Of a stretch of 64,000 nt of DNA, positions 24,361-36,045 are shown one piece after another. The notes under the pieces are model-generated. The model was given only the letters and a program-made list of their open reading frames with translations. It searched no databases and had not been told where the DNA came from. The stretch lies in the NCBI GenBank assembly GCA_023055425.1, contig JALGPY010000009.1, forward strand, positions 53,072,616 to 53,136,615, given 5' to 3'. This stretch comes from Linanthus parryae. Taxonomy: Eukaryota > Streptophyta > Magnoliopsida > Ericales > Polemoniaceae. A program made the position numbers and the translations under genes. Position 1 is the stretch's first letter. Each line of letters begins with the position of its first letter.

Positions 24361-25146
24361 AGGTATTTCTAAATTGGACCCTCGCATAAGTGTGGTTTAA
24401 AAGGAAACACATTGTTTGTTGAAAGTGAAATGGTTTAATTGCTTTTAAATAATTAGTTGTAGTAGTAGCATCTGCAAAATCGGTAGATGAAGTCAGTGAG
24501 TGGTGAGTGGTGAGTGGTGAGTGGTGACCCGTGATGTAACGTAACGTAAGTATGACAACACAGCATAACCTCTTTTCAATGGAAACCAAAACACTAAACA
24601 AACACAAAGTTGGTGTAACAAATGAAGATTTGACTAATTGGGGGTTGAGTAAATTGAGTGCCGGAGATCTAAATATTGGAACCACTTTAGTGGACTTTCT
24701 ATTGATGACTGCACAATTTTATAGGTTAACAGAATGACCTAACGGCATCGGTTGGTTTCTTAGACGCTACATCTTCAATATACGGGGTCCTAATACAGAT
24801 TGACAATTTTTTGTGTCGATTTGTTTTGAGACAGTTACTTTGCAACTTGTAAAATATGTGTTCTGAATCCGTAATACCCTTAGAAGACATCTCATGATAA
24901 GTCTTAATATAATTCCCATCAGACGGATCTTCGAGCAACGTTGTGTAGTCTCAAGTCCATCCTTATAAGATGTCAGAAAAACTATGTGTGTGTGTGTGGC
25001 ACTTTTTTTTGTAGTTTTATCTGGTAATAAACATTTTCTTAAGTGTGATGGTGTCATTTTTCCTAAACAAGCAATATAAAATGTAAAGAATCCTATGGAG
25101 TGACAATAAGAGGAAAAATCTTCCTCTCTCTACTCTAATGCCGGTG
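24361..25146. other. Intergenic with a short GTGAGTG tandem repeat
   Basis: Around 24495-24530 a 7-bp unit (gagtggt) is repeated about four to five times, followed by taacgtaacgtaag. No gene is supported. Confidence 0.4.
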
Positions 25147-25612
25147 GAGAAAGTATTCATTGGAACTAGCCCCACCACTGTGGCATGTCTGCGTGGTGGG
25201 ACACGCCATTCACCTTCTGACAAATACTACCTCTGTTTCGCCTGTTTCAGCCTACTTCACTTTTTGTCAATATTCACTGGGTTACTTTCATCCGGTGATT
25301 TGATTAGCAAAACGATACAAGAATTTGGTAATCTTTACATGGTGTTTTAGAGGAAAGTTTATTCTAAAATACCATGAAAAAATTGTTAAAAAATTTCATC
25401 GTTTTGGTACCCAAATCACCAAGTCAAAGTGACTCAGTTACTGGTTAAAAAGTCAAACGCAGACGAAACAGACGAAACGGAGGTAGTATGCATTAGCCAG
25501 ATGGTGAATGGTGCGTCCCACCAAATTTTGCATGCTTTGCAGAAGATGAATAGTGCGTCCCACCACGCAGGCATGCCACAGTGATGTAGCAAGCCCCAAT
25601 GAATACTTTCTC
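25147..25612. mobile_element. Inverted-repeat element (possibly Mutator-type) with a nested MITE
   Basis: The outer left arm (25147-25224) begins GAGAAAGTATTCATTGG. The outer right arm (25489-25612) ends with its complement, and both share GCATG-C-TGCGTGGTGGGAC. The right arm has an extra copy of the ggtgaatggtgcgtcccacc block. The flanks atgccggtg and atgccgtga are similar and could be a decayed 9-bp duplication, which would fit Mutator-like elements. The 260-bp MITE at 25227-25486 sits in its centre. Confidence 0.6.
25227..25486. mobile_element. Stowaway-like MITE, 260 bp, nested
   Basis: The terminal repeats CTACCTCTGTTTCG and CGAAACGGAGGTAG are flanked by TA on both sides (25225-25226, 25487-25488). 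Internal blocks (gtgatttg-attagcaaaacga and its complement) match the 33803-34062 element, which also measures 260 bp. Confidence 0.75.
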
Positions 25613-26133
25613 ATGCCGTGACCAATTGATTGTTATGGGTGTCTAAATCTAATACAATGTAATAGAATTTCACATCAAAATCAATTGACAGTGAGCGAGT
25701 AGACCATAAACTTTTTAACACTTGTTTTTCTTGTCGAATGTCCGAAGTGATGGGATCATAGTAAGGCTTATCCTGAGATGTTTTGTTTAACCGCAAATAA
25801 TTAATTATCGGCACCTAATTCCATGATTTGAAGAAGAACCCGTATTGGTGTGTGTCTTCACAGTTCACACCACACAAACGCCTGTCTAATAAAAACGTGT
25901 TCCTTGAGATTCTGCAGTTCACGTGTCTTCTCACCTACGGAAGCATAAGGACACGTGACTTGCGTGTGAGTAAAGCATCACTTTCCCACTTCTCATCATT
26001 TGTAATCTCAGAGGTCACGCATTATTATAATTTAGGACAAAAGGCACTTTTCACCTCTATGCCTGGGTAAAATACACTTTACACTCTTGACTTTTGAAAA
26101 TTTCTCATTTGCACCCTTATAGCTAAGGTACCC
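25613..26133. other. Intergenic, nothing firm
   Basis: The 80-codon frame 25828-26070 has no recognisable domain. The stretch 26035-26130 resembles the ACACTTT-type foldback blocks only loosely. No gene is supported. Confidence 0.4.
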
Positions 26134-26253
26134 CAATGGTTGTGGTGAATAATTTTACCCCTCAAATTGAAACAAACTTACCCTACTATGTATCTACCAT
26201 AGTCTCTCGCTTTTTTTCTCTTGCTTCACAGCCGACTTCTCCATCTTTTTTTC
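26134..26253. repeat. Direct repeat, copy 1 (partner 26747-26862)
   Basis: A block of about 115-120 bp containing ttgcccctcaaattgaaac-type sequence, actatgtatctaccatag and cagccgacttctccatc occurs here and again about 610 bp downstream in the same orientation. Between them lies a GC-rich stretch with gggctgggttcgggttggtc-type sequence typical of degenerate plant repeats. Confidence 0.7.
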
Positions 26254-26746
26254 TTGTGAACACACCAACAAAATGAAACCCACAGTCAGCTCTTCTTCCT
26301 CCAATATTCATATTCTCATCCTCTACCCTAGCCCCATGACCAAACGGTCGCAATTGTGGCCGTAGCCATAACCGACACCGCTATCGTCTAGGTTTGAATA
26401 CAAAAATTATCCAATTATACAAGTGAAACTAAATATTGTGTGAAACAAAATCTATTAGTTAAGAACATAAACATAATTAAAAATATCACTAGAATTGATA
26501 GAAAGATAATAAATTCTTGATAAATATGCTATATAATACTCTCCAAATATAACATTTATATGTAATGAGTATACAAACCGGGTAATTCGGGCTAGCCCAT
26601 CGTTTAAGATTCTTACACAAGTCCGACCCTAATTGCAATTCGGATTGTGAACTTTTTTCCGAGCCCGTCCAAATTACTCAAATTTAATCCGGGCTGGGTT
26701 CGGGTTGGTCGGGTTCGGCCCGTCCAAATTGCACCCCTATAACGGA

Positions 26747-26862
26747 CCCCAATAGTTGTGTTGAAAAGACAATTTTGCCCCTCAAATTGAAACAAAATTA
26801 CCCACTATGTATCTACCATAGTCTCTCGCTTTTTCTCTCTTGCTTGACAGCCGACTTCTCCA
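26747..26862. repeat. Direct repeat, copy 2 (partner 26134-26253)
   Basis: It is close to copy 1 (caattttgcccctcaaattg, actatgtatctaccatag, cagccgacttctccatc). It could be duplicated flanking DNA of an insertion or a short LTR pair, but no PBS or PPT is visible. Confidence 0.65.
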
Positions 26863-28041
26863 TCTTCTTTGATAATTCAATCCATTTGAATTAGTGAGGT
26901 GTATGAACTCAGGGAGAGTTTGTACTTTGAAGATGATGAAAGACAGGAATACTTAAGAGACAGGATCAAAGCTCCAAAGCTTTGAAGTTTAATTTTGCTT
27001 ATGAATTTGTTATATGCTTTCTGACAGGTTTCTCTATTGCAGACTAGACATTGGATTGAATGTTTTTTTTATAAGTCCTTATTGTGTCTCTTACAAATAT
27101 TCTTGAGCCTATGTATTGAGATTCTAATGCCAACGGATTGTACATATTGATTGACTTCATAATTTAATGTTAGCTGCCCAAAGCTTTGAAAGGCAGCCAA
27201 AGCGCTTTGGAGGTTTGCCTTGAGATTCTTTGTGCAGATTAATTTATTTGATTATATGATTATTGACTTGTTATTAGTCATAATTTTATCATTAGTTATT
27301 ATTTGGTAAAATATACATGTTACATATATAGATTTTAATCTGAAATGAAAATAGCTAAGTTTATTGTTTAAACTGATCTGTCAAACAGATCAGTATATCT
27401 GTGCTATTTTATCTGGATTGGATTTGATCTTGTGATTAAGTTTTTGCAGGGATGTTCGTTGGTCAAACCTGCCTAACAAAATCAAACCATCTGTTCAAAC
27501 ATAGCTGTTGAAAGAAGTTGTTTGTGGTAGAGGATTGTTAGGGAGTTTGTTCATAAAATCTCTCAAGTTGTTGTTGTTGTAGGTTATAAGTTTGAATTTG
27601 AATTTCAAAGTGATATGAGAGCTGTTCAACTGAGCAAGAGAAGAGAATTTATTTGTGGAAGATCAACAAGAAACTCTTCACACATTCAAGCATTCAGCAT
27701 TGCAGAAGATCAATCATTCCAGATCTGAAGAACACTTTCAACCTTCACTGCTTATCTGTCAACTATGTTCTTATTTCTTGTGCTTTCATTGTATAATTCA
27801 TTAGAATTTCCTAACCTCACCAACTTTAGTAAGTTAGTTTTTCAAGTGAACAACAAGAGGTTCTTATTGTATCATTAGATTGTAGCTGGAACTAGATTGG
27901 TTTGGAACCATAAGCTGTATAGGTGTAAGACAGTTCACTTAGGCTTGAGATCTTGGGTTAAGTCTGTTATTAATAAGAAGTTATTAAATCCTAGAGGGAT
28001 AGTATCCCCCAAGGCGGATAGTAGGTCCATTGGTGGATAAA

Positions 28042-30210
28042 TGTTCGTACGAAAATAATCCCAAGCATAGGATATTGTCTCAAGAAATAATCCGGTAAGT
28101 CCGGAGTCGAATCCACAAGGAGAGGAGGGTTAGACAATGACTTGCAAAACTAAAATAGAGAGTAGAAAACGCCTAACGAAAGCAAATAACGCAAATTCTC
28201 AATGACGTTAGAGCTTGCCAAGCTATCAAATCCACCAAAATTAATCGATGGAGCAAGTTGAGGTTTGAGTTTAAGAACAAAGCAAACGACTACGAGAGAA
28301 AAACAATTGATATGAAAAGTAGAGAGGGGCTAGGGATCATCGGTTTCTCTAGTGACCAATCCTCCTATTAGATTCAAGTCCAGTTCTCAAATTACATGTA
28401 GCAATCCACAAGACAAGTATGTCAAGAAGATATTGCTTATTGCACTCCAACTCGCCACAAATGAAGTGTGTAATCCTAACACGCTAATCAAGCACTAAAG
28501 AGGCTATTCAAATGAGATTTCCAAATTTCAAGTGTTTCAAGCATCAAACATATGTAAACACCCATAGGTGTTTCCACATGAAAGATCAAGCAACAAATGA
28601 TTTGTAAATTCTCACACAAATCACCTAACCAGTACTCAACTTCTCAAAGTTATGATTGACGAGTTCCTCTCACTCAAGTTCAACCCCAAATCAAACACGT
28701 CAAACATATCGCACATCTACCTATTTAATGAATCAAATATATCAACATGATAGATTCAAGTATTAAACTAAGAATTCAAGTGAACCAAATTCAACCCAAT
28801 CATCCTTGAAGTTCAACTTGAATTAATATGAGGATTGAGGCACTAGATAGTTCTGAATCACCCAAGCAATTGAATTAGCTAGACACTATAGACTCAAGAG
28901 AGCTAAAGAGAAATATCATTTCATTCATCATACATGAATCCAACACTTGTTTTCACCAATTCAACCTCACAACTTGATTCAAATACACAAAACTAAGCAA
29001 TAATCACTTCTAAGTACAAAACTAAGCTACCAAAATTAAGAAACTACCAAGCTAAGCTTCTAATGGTGAAGCACTTGCCCAACTCAAGCTGTTGTTGCTG
29101 TTGCTGTACGAAGAATAGCAAGAACAGCAGCAGACACAGAGAAGAACAGAGCATCTAGCAGCTCACAAAACCCAGAAATCGACCCCCTCTCTCCCTCTCT
29201 TCCCCTTTTCTTGTGTTCTTAGCCCTTAGTTCGCTCAAAAGAGAGCTCAGGGACTGAAGAACGAACCCAAAAATCGACTAAGTCGGAGAGAGAGAGAGAG
29301 AGAGATGTGAAAAAAAGAAGAAGACCGTTTATGTGTTGTGTGAACCGTCCGGTCTCAAGAGGAGAGCCTGAATTTATTCACTCTTGTGTTATATATACCT
29401 CTCTTCTAGGTTTTGTTGCCTCCAAGAAATCATGTAAACCGTCCATTTGAACCCAGACCATCCCATTCGTCGATTTGAAGAACTTCATGAATCCTATGTA
29501 AGATTGGGGGTTTCTTCGTTTCTTCGTGTTGGGCCAAATGAGGGGTGGGTTAAGTAGAGAATTGGACGAGGAGAAGATTGGGACCAATTTGGCTTGATTT
29601 CGTGTCGATTTGGGTCGGTTTTGAAGGCTGGTCGAAGCTTGGAAGCCTCGTTCATGGCTTCTTTGTTTGCTTTGTGTTGACGCGTCGGGGAGAGAGAGAA
29701 CGACGCTGGTTATTAGCTGTTTTGCCGAAATTTCACTCGACTCCCCCCTGAGTTTGCTGGGGGCTTTAAAATGGCCCCCAGCTCTTTAAAAGGTTTGGAA
29801 AATTGCTTAAACTTCCCAATCCGTTAAGAATCCTTCAAAACAGCCATTAAAATATTTAGAAACTTGCACTTAAGCCCCAATTCCGTTAGTCTCTTCTCTT
29901 TTTAACCCTTTAATGTGACTTTAGCCTTCTAAATTCCACTTTTTTCTCACTTGGACCTTCAAATCTTCGATAATCTTCTAATTAAGTCCTCCAAGCACCT
30001 CCTTCATGTCTCTTGGCCCCTCACAATCATCTTAATTCATCATTCAAACTTTCCCTACCATGTATTCACCTACAAAACAAGATAAAACAAGCAAAGCTAC
30101 GAAAACAAGCATAGTTCTAGAATTAGGAATATAACACGCAAATAACACATAAAAGTAAGTTAAGAGGATTTCAATAACTTACTAAAATATGCGATTTTAA
30201 GTCGTTAACA
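28042..30210 (-). mobile_element. Gypsy-type LTR, 2169 bp, with adjoining PPT
   Basis: On the plus strand it starts TGTTCGTACG and ends GTCGTTAACA, so it has TG...CA termini. Just outside, at 30211-30219, caaccccca reads on the minus strand as a TGGGGGTTG polypurine tract. Before that is the gaggacgagcaaaaggc segment common next to the PPT of plant gypsy elements. The 3' part (minus) includes a ccttgtggattcgactccgg-like block, also typical of such LTRs. The matching LTR and almost all internal sequence are missing. The LTR contains an AG microsatellite at 29289-29303. Confidence 0.6.
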
Positions 30211-30348
30211 CAACCCCCAAATAGCCTTTTGCTCGTCCTCGAGCAAAGAGAGCGATAAGATAAGCAAACTAGTGAAGAACCAATGATGAGAGACACAAAT
30301 TCAACTAGACAAGGCTTGACTCAATTGTAAACTAGACTCGAATATTTA

Positions 30349-30386
<38 letters not shown>
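30349..30386. repeat. (CA)n microsatellite
   Basis: About 18 consecutive CA units lie in the truncated internal part of the gypsy-type element. Confidence 0.9.
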
Positions 30387-30388
<2 letters not shown>

Positions 30389-31232
30389 TACTATCTATCC
30401 TAAGTGAGAACCCAAAGAAATAAAATACTAAAAGTTACTAGCTAATTTTAATTTTTTTGGTGGGGGAAAAAGAAGAATGCACAAATGTCTTCCCAAATAA
30501 ATTCTCAAAGTCCAACAAGATCGAGAACGAAACCTATGGACGTCTAAGCATATACTCATAAAAATGTGGGAGGTGTTTGGTAGAAGGTGACTCGTGCGAT
30601 CCATAAAACTTGTTAATTAAGTCAAATTTGCAAGAAAGTATGCCTTCATACATAAGGATCACATGAAACTAGCCATTCTCATACTTATTCAAAAGTACCC
30701 ATGTAGGATGGACCTTCAAAGCTTTGAACAAAAACGAGTTTTAGAATGGGGGATGTGGTTGTGGGCTTGTATGATCCTTTTGTGGATTTTTTATGAGGTG
30801 GTGCAATTCTTTCCTCATTTTTTTGGAAGTTTTAGCATTAAACATTTTTTTCACATATGTCCACCTCAAATCCAAGGTTCTCCAAGACAAACAACAAAAT
30901 AGAAGAATATACAAGCGAGTGGGCAATACAGGAAGCTCGTAAAAGTTCCTTTGTGTTCATTGCTTTACTTTACAGTTATTCATTCTGCATACAAAACTGG
31001 ACAATACAGGAAGCTCCAAAGCTTTGGAGAATTTTGTGTCTCAAAGCATTGAAACTCCTGACAATTTTAACTTGTTTCAAACTACTTCAAACATTCCAAA
31101 AGCTTTGAGATTCCATCTTAACTATGTTTTAACGTTTAAATGGTCATTGTTAGCAAAAGTTTGCATACTCTATTCAACCCCCCTTCTAGAGTATATAGAT
31201 CATGTTTTAGACCTGCATTGCACACTTTCTAT

Positions 31233-33300
31233 TGGTATTAGAGCTTGGGCCACTGTAAATATCTAACCATATCGTGACAATGAGTAACGTAGTTAATATA
31301 GGATTCTCACAGGAAAAGCAGCCAACATACCTCCATTGTTTTGTGGTGACAACTTTGTGCATTGGAAAGCATTGATGAAGATGTTCATTCATTGATCAAG
31401 ACATGGGGCTGTGGTCAATCGTTCTCAATGGTCCCTATGTGTACTTTAATACTTTAGATGAGATCAGAACTGTCACAACTGAAGAAGATCTTTCAATTAC
31501 TGAATGGAAAAGGTATCAAAGAATTATAAAGCTATGAACTTGTCATATTGTACTCTTAGTGCATATGAGTTTAACAGAATATCCAACTGAAAGAGTGCCA
31601 AGGAGATTTGGGACAAGCTGGTTGTGACTTATGAAGAAACTAGTCAAGTCAAGCAGACTAAAATCAACATTCTTCTAAGTCAGTATGAGCTATTCAAGAT
31701 GAATTCTGATGAATTCATCAAGGACATGTTCAAAAGATTCACAAACATTGTGATTAACGCAGAGTCCTTGGAAAGGCATTCTCAAATGAATAAAAAGTCA
31801 GAAAGATTCTAAGAAGTTTGCCAAAAGCCAAGTGAGATCCAAAGACCACTGCAATTGAGGAAGCTCAAGATTTGAGTCTTGTGGAGCTAGATGATCTGCA
31901 AGGCAAGCTGCTCACTGGTGAGATTTCTGTGAACGAAGTGGATGGTGACATGAGTGATAACATCAAGAACCTGGCACTCAAGGCAAAAGACAGTGAGAAA
32001 TCTCAAGGCCTTGAACAGGAAGATGATGATGATGAAGAAGCTTTAGCCTTGATCTCTAAAGTTTTGACCAGAATTCTGAATATGAAGAAACACTTTAGAA
32101 ACAATGATTACAACAAAGACAAGTCCATATTCTCAAGCAACAAGGAACACAGCGGCAATTCTTCTTCACATTTACATAAATCTAAAGTAATGAATTGTTT
32201 TGAATGTGGAGATGCAGGTCACCTAATTATAGATTGCCCACAAAAGAAGAAGAACATGAATTTTCCCAAGAGAAAAATGACAACAGAAGGAAGAAAGCTA
32301 TGATCGCATCATGGAGTGATTATGATTCATCAACTGATTCAGATTTTGATGAAGAACAAACCAATATGCTCTTAATGGCTGAGCATTAAGAAGAAAACAA
32401 CTCAGACAAGTATATTGAGGAGATGGTAAAAGATCTTCTTGCTAGTCCTTCTGATGTTCTAAAGCATATTGAGCTTTTAAGATGAGGAAAGTTAAAGAAA
32501 TGAGAATGACTCTTTAAAGGTGAAAGTTCATGAGACGTAAAAGGAAAAGTTAGATTTGGTTTTTCTCAATAAAACTCTTCAAGTATCTAAGTCAAAAACT
32601 GACAATGACTTTAAAGCCTTGGACAGCAGGTTCAAAGCTTTGAAGGCACAAATCAAAGAAGTTGTGGAACAAAACTCTCTTTTAACTGATAAGTATGTTG
32701 ATCTAAAACATCATTAAGATGATTTAGAACAACATAAAACTTCATTGACTGAGAAACTTCAAGAATCAAGGAACGTTTCATCAACTTTTGCAGGCTCGGA
32801 ACATAATCTCAATCTCGTGCTTGGAGGAAGTCTACATTCTGTACACAAAAGTGGAATTGGATACAATCCAAATTTTCAAAGAAAGGCAAAACCACCTTTG
32901 TGAAATCAGGAAGCAGCCATTCTCCAAACTGTCATTATTGTGGAACACTTGGCCATGTGAATCTAACTTGCCCCTTTAGAAGGACATAACCTCACATAAT
33001 GAGGCACACTTATCCTTATCAGCTTAAGGGACAAGTGAGACAAATTTGGGTTCCTAAAACAAGGAATCAGACCACCTAACATGGTTGATTCTGAATATGA
33101 ATCCAAATTCTACACTTGGTCTAATAGTCTGTTGTGGCATTGATTGAATTTTCCGGGCTGTCAGCAAAGCTAAGGATCATAAGTGAATTTCGGACAGTGG
33201 TTGCTCCAGGCATATGAGTGGAAAGAAATCTTTATTCACATAACTTAAAGAGCAATCTGGTAGAACTATTAAACTTGGTGACAAAGCCAAATGCATTCGT
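31233..33300 (+). pseudogene. Copia gag-protease relic with two zinc knuckles
   Basis: The primer site TGGTATTAGAGC (31233-31244) matches the plant initiator-Met tRNA end with one change. A UBN2-type gag follows: LFCGDNFVHWKALM, then KEIWDKLVVTYE and KINILLSQYELFKM at 31624-31812. A first CCHC knuckle (CFECGDAGHLIIDC) lies at 32196-32237, a coiled-coil-like stretch at 32530-32760, and a second CCHC knuckle (CHYCGTLGHVNLTC) at 32930-32971. A protease start (ISDSGCSRHMSG) lies at 33187-33222, its usual Trp codon changed to TGA. Several stops and shifts. Integrase and RT are absent after about 33300. Two knuckles and the QIWVPK tail suggest a SIRE-like lineage. Confidence 0.75.
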
Positions 33301-33800
33301 ATAACGACTTTTGACTGTTGACTGTTGACTTTTATCTTTGACTTTAGACTTCGCGAATCTTGTCCCGACTGACTTAAGTTCCTGGCTCCGCTACTGGTTT
33401 GGGTGCTCGAGCTATCTTTAATTTTCATAATATGATCCTCGAACATTTTATTGGAAAGAAGTAAGTACTTCTCAACTTCTGGATACTAAGAAATATTATA
33501 AGCACGAAATATATTAATTCCTAAACAGGACAATCAATTTTTGACAATTTGAAATTCTAGATGACATATCCTAATTCCTTACCCATACCTCTTTGCTTTA
33601 TGCCTGTCTTTAACTTCTACTCCAAACAACTAACTTATCCCTTTCCTCTAGCACTTCAACTCTTCTAGCCTCCAAACTCCATCATCGCCTTATCTCTTGC
33701 CAAAAAAGTGCAAAAACATTTCCCTTGAAACTAAAATGTTCACACACCCAATTTTATGAGTGTAATAGATTAGCTAGGTAAATGTTCCACAGCAAAAACT
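33301..33800. other. Intergenic, downstream of the kinase gene
   Basis: No gene, repeat end or domain was recognised apart from the truncated Copia edge. A short run of gttgactgttgac lies near 33310-33330. Confidence 0.4.
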
Positions 33801-33802
33801 TA

Positions 33803-34062
33803 CTACCTCCGTTTCTTCTCTATCACACCGGTTTGACTTTTTGAATCGTATCTAGGTCACTTTGACCGGGTGATTTGGATAGCAAAATAATTCGATTTTT
33901 TGAATTTTTTTTTCACCGTGTTATAATAACCTTTTAATCTACATCATCATGAAAAAAATATTAAAAAATTGTATCGTTTTGCTACACAAATCACCGGGTC
34001 AAAATGACCCAGTGAATAGTGACAAAAGTCAAACCGGTGTGATAGAGAAAAAACGGAAGTAA
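33803..34062. mobile_element. Stowaway-like MITE, 260 bp, just 3' of the kinase
   Basis: Terminal repeats begin CTACCTCCGTTTCTTCTCTA and end with the complement of the same (AGAGAAAAAACGGAAGTAA). The pairing extends through CACACCGGTTTGACTTTT, giving arms of over 40 bp. TA flanks both ends. The right end lies about 86 bp beyond the stop codon of the minus-strand kinase, so it is probably inside that gene's 3' UTR. Confidence 0.8.
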
Positions 34063-34148
34063 TATTAGTTTTCACGGATTTAAAATTGTAGAACTGATGA
34101 ATGACAACGTGTAGTAGTCACGGGACAAAAAGTTAAAAAGGGAACGAG

Positions 34149-35354
34149 TTAGGAAAAATTACTTCGATTAAAAGGTAAAGGGGAAAATTTACATCGGACG
34201 AATTGACTGTCATCAATCGACACTCGATTAATAGAAAGATCACTATTCTGTTTGTAACTAAAATTCCCATTGCTCCAACCGAATAATTCTTCACCACTTG
34301 AACTAACTTCTAATTCACTGAAACCCCTTGGTGACTCAAATAATGAACGATCATCTTCCCTAATTGTTACCCAACTCTCATCATCAGAGCTCCAATCGAT
34401 CGCTCCACAAATCGACGACAGCCGTCCGATCCTCTCCGCCGCAGATTCCGAACAACTCGGGCCCACCGTAAAATCAACCGTCTCTGTTTCTTCCAACGAG
34501 TTTCTCCAAACATCGAGAACACTCGTCGGAGAAATCGAATCGGACCTCGCGATTTCTCCAAATTGCAAACCCGAACCAAATTTCGCGATAAACGGATGTT
34601 CCAGAAGCTGTTTCGCGTTCCACCTCTGTTTCGGATCCCTACACAAGCACTTTCTCAAGAAATCCTTCGCTTCGCCGGATAAAAAAGCCGGCAACTCCGG
34701 AACCTCGCTGGATAATCCAATCCTGTACAGAACCGAAACCGGGTCCCCGGTGACACCACTCCACGGGGACCCACCGGTGGCCATCTCGATCACGGTACAC
34801 CCGATTGCCCAAATATCCGCCGGACACCCCTGTTCTTCCCCACGCGCCACCTCCGGCGCCATATACATCGGCGTACCGCCAATCGCCGCCGTCTCCGCCG
34901 CCGGGTGGACCCACCTGGCACAGCCGAAATCAGCTAGTTTGACCCCACTTTCCCCAATTAGAATGTTCTGTGGCTTGATATCGCAATGTGCGACCTCGAC
35001 TGAATGAAGATACTCCAACCCTTGTAGCATATGATACAAATAGAATCCAATCTCCGGTTCCTCCATCCTGCCGCCTCGCCGGCGTGTCTCGTCGGCGATT
35101 GTGCCGCCGGGGAGGTACTCCAGTAACAGATTGTAAATATATTTGTTGCCTTCTTCTGTGATCTCGTGTCCGATGTAGTTTACTATGTGAGGGGAGCTCA
35201 GGGTGGAGAGAATTCTCTGCTCTTTTTGCAAGAACTCGGATTCGGCTAGGTGAGTTGATTTTACGGCGAATGTTTCGCCAGATTTGAGGGATGTTGCGGT
35301 GGAGACGGTGGCGGTGGAGCCGCGGCCGATGACGTGTCCTCTGTTCCAGTCCAT
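34149..35354 (-). CDS. MAPKKK17/18-like: Ser/Thr protein kinase, MAPKKK15-18 clade (MEKK-like)
   Basis: A single-exon gene of 401 residues. GRGSTATV (10-17) is the ATP loop, Lys32 in FAVKS the ATP-binding lysine, HCDIKPQN (123-130) the catalytic loop with Asp125, DFG at 142-144, and GTPMYMAPEV (160-169) the activation segment ending typical of MEKK-type MAPKKKs. The kinase domain ends near residue 260 (HPFIAKF). The remaining 140 residues are an acidic, Ser-rich tail with no recognised domain. The start is the Met of MDWNRGHVIGRG: related kinases begin at this point, and a TATA box at 35466-35474 lies between it and the upstream in-frame Met at 35504. Members of this clade act upstream of group C MAP kinases in abscisic acid and wound signalling. 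That role is family knowledge. All catalytic residues are present. Confidence 0.93.
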   Translation of the reverse strand: MDWNRGHVIGRGSTATVSTATSLKSGETFAVKSTHLAESEFLQKEQRILSTLSSPHIVNYIGHEITEEGNKYIYNLLLEYLPGGTIADETRRRGGRMEEPEIGFYLYHMLQGLEYLHSVEVAHCDIKPQNILIGESGVKLADFGCARWVHPAAETAAIGGTPMYMAPEVARGEEQGCPADIWAIGCTVIEMATGGSPWSGVTGDPVSVLYRIGLSSEVPELPAFLSGEAKDFLRKCLCRDPKQRWNAKQLLEHPFIAKFGSGLQFGEIARSDSISPTSVLDVWRNSLEETETVDFTVGPSCSESAAERIGRLSSICGAIDWSSDDESWVTIREDDRSLFESPRGFSELEVSSSGEELFGWSNGNFSYKQNSDLSINRVSIDDSQFVRCKFSPLPFNRSNFS

Positions 35355-35465
35355 GTTGTGTTTTTTTTGAGATGGTTGAGAAGTAGAAGAAAGAAAGAGA
35401 GAGTTAGGTTGTTTATGGAGAAGAGTTTGGTTTCTGATTTGGTTAGTTTTTGTAGTTGCGTGGGA

Positions 35466-35474
35466 TTTATATAA
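35466..35474 (-). promoter_or_regulatory. TATA box of the kinase gene
   Basis: TTATATAAA on the minus strand, about 110 bp upstream of the chosen start codon. It places the transcription start near 35440 and argues against translation from the Met at 35504. Confidence 0.6.
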
Positions 35475-35645
35475 GGAGGCATGAACCACACACAAGGTGT
35501 CCATCTGTCCAATTTTAATCCCTTTTTGGGTTTCTCCTGCGTATCGCGTTGTCGATCGATGACATGCCCTCTTTTTTAACGGTTGCAGAGTATGTTCATC
35601 TGTTGGGATTTCATACTAAAAATGTATACCAGTTAATATTTCTGT

Positions 35646-35842
35646 CAGCGGCGGAGTTAAGAAATCGAATCAATTGAGGCAAAATTATAATGTGACGGTA
35701 ATTTTTAGTTTCAACCGCGACATTTATGTACTTTTAAAGAATCTTAGTGTAAAATATTAATAACTAAAGAGGTGTTACGAAAATTTCCGAAAAGTTAAGG
35801 GTGACAATTGTCACCCCTAACCCTCAAGTACCTCCGCCCCTG
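35646..35842. mobile_element. hAT-type MITE, 197 bp, in the kinase upstream region
   Basis: The ends are CAGCGGCGGAG and CTCCGCCCCTG, complementary except for one base. Flanks atttctgt (35638-35645) and gtttctgt (35843-35850) match at 7 of 8 positions, as expected for an old hAT target duplication. The element starts about 290 bp upstream of the kinase start codon. Confidence 0.8.
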
Positions 35843-36045
35843 GTTTCTGTATTCTTTTGTGTTTGATTATACTCACAAGAGCGGAGAAATAACGTTGTGT
35901 GACATAGCGGTGGTGTGAGCGGCACTGGAGCACAACTAAGGACCATGTGTGTCATACCACGTACACTTAAGGTACTGATGGCAACTAACCCTAACACTTG
36001 ATCGGAAAAGCAAAAAATAATCTGTTGAGATATCGTGCAGTTACT

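Larger units (their letters stand above)
26870..31232 (+). mobile_element. Copia LTR/leader remnant interrupted by a gypsy-type LTR
   Basis: The outer parts (about 26870-28035 and 30650-31230) share caaagctttg-rich blocks and abut a tRNA-iMet-like primer site at 31233-31244. They are therefore read as the decayed 5' LTR of the Copia gag that follows. The middle (28042-30210 plus a little internal sequence to about 30650) is a different, gypsy-type element in minus orientation. Outer boundaries are guesses. Confidence 0.4.

Noticed and set aside
29378..29587. Minus-strand frame in the gypsy-type LTR
   Set aside because: It lies wholly inside an LTR and has no recognisable domain.
34270..35007. 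245-codon open frame on the plus strand
   Set aside because: It is the antisense shadow of the kinase gene; it has no conserved domain, and the GC-rich coding strand explains the open frame.
35355..35504. N-terminal extension of the kinase to the upstream Met
   Set aside because: It lies across the TATA box and the region is not conserved in kinases of this clade, which begin at MDW-like sequence.
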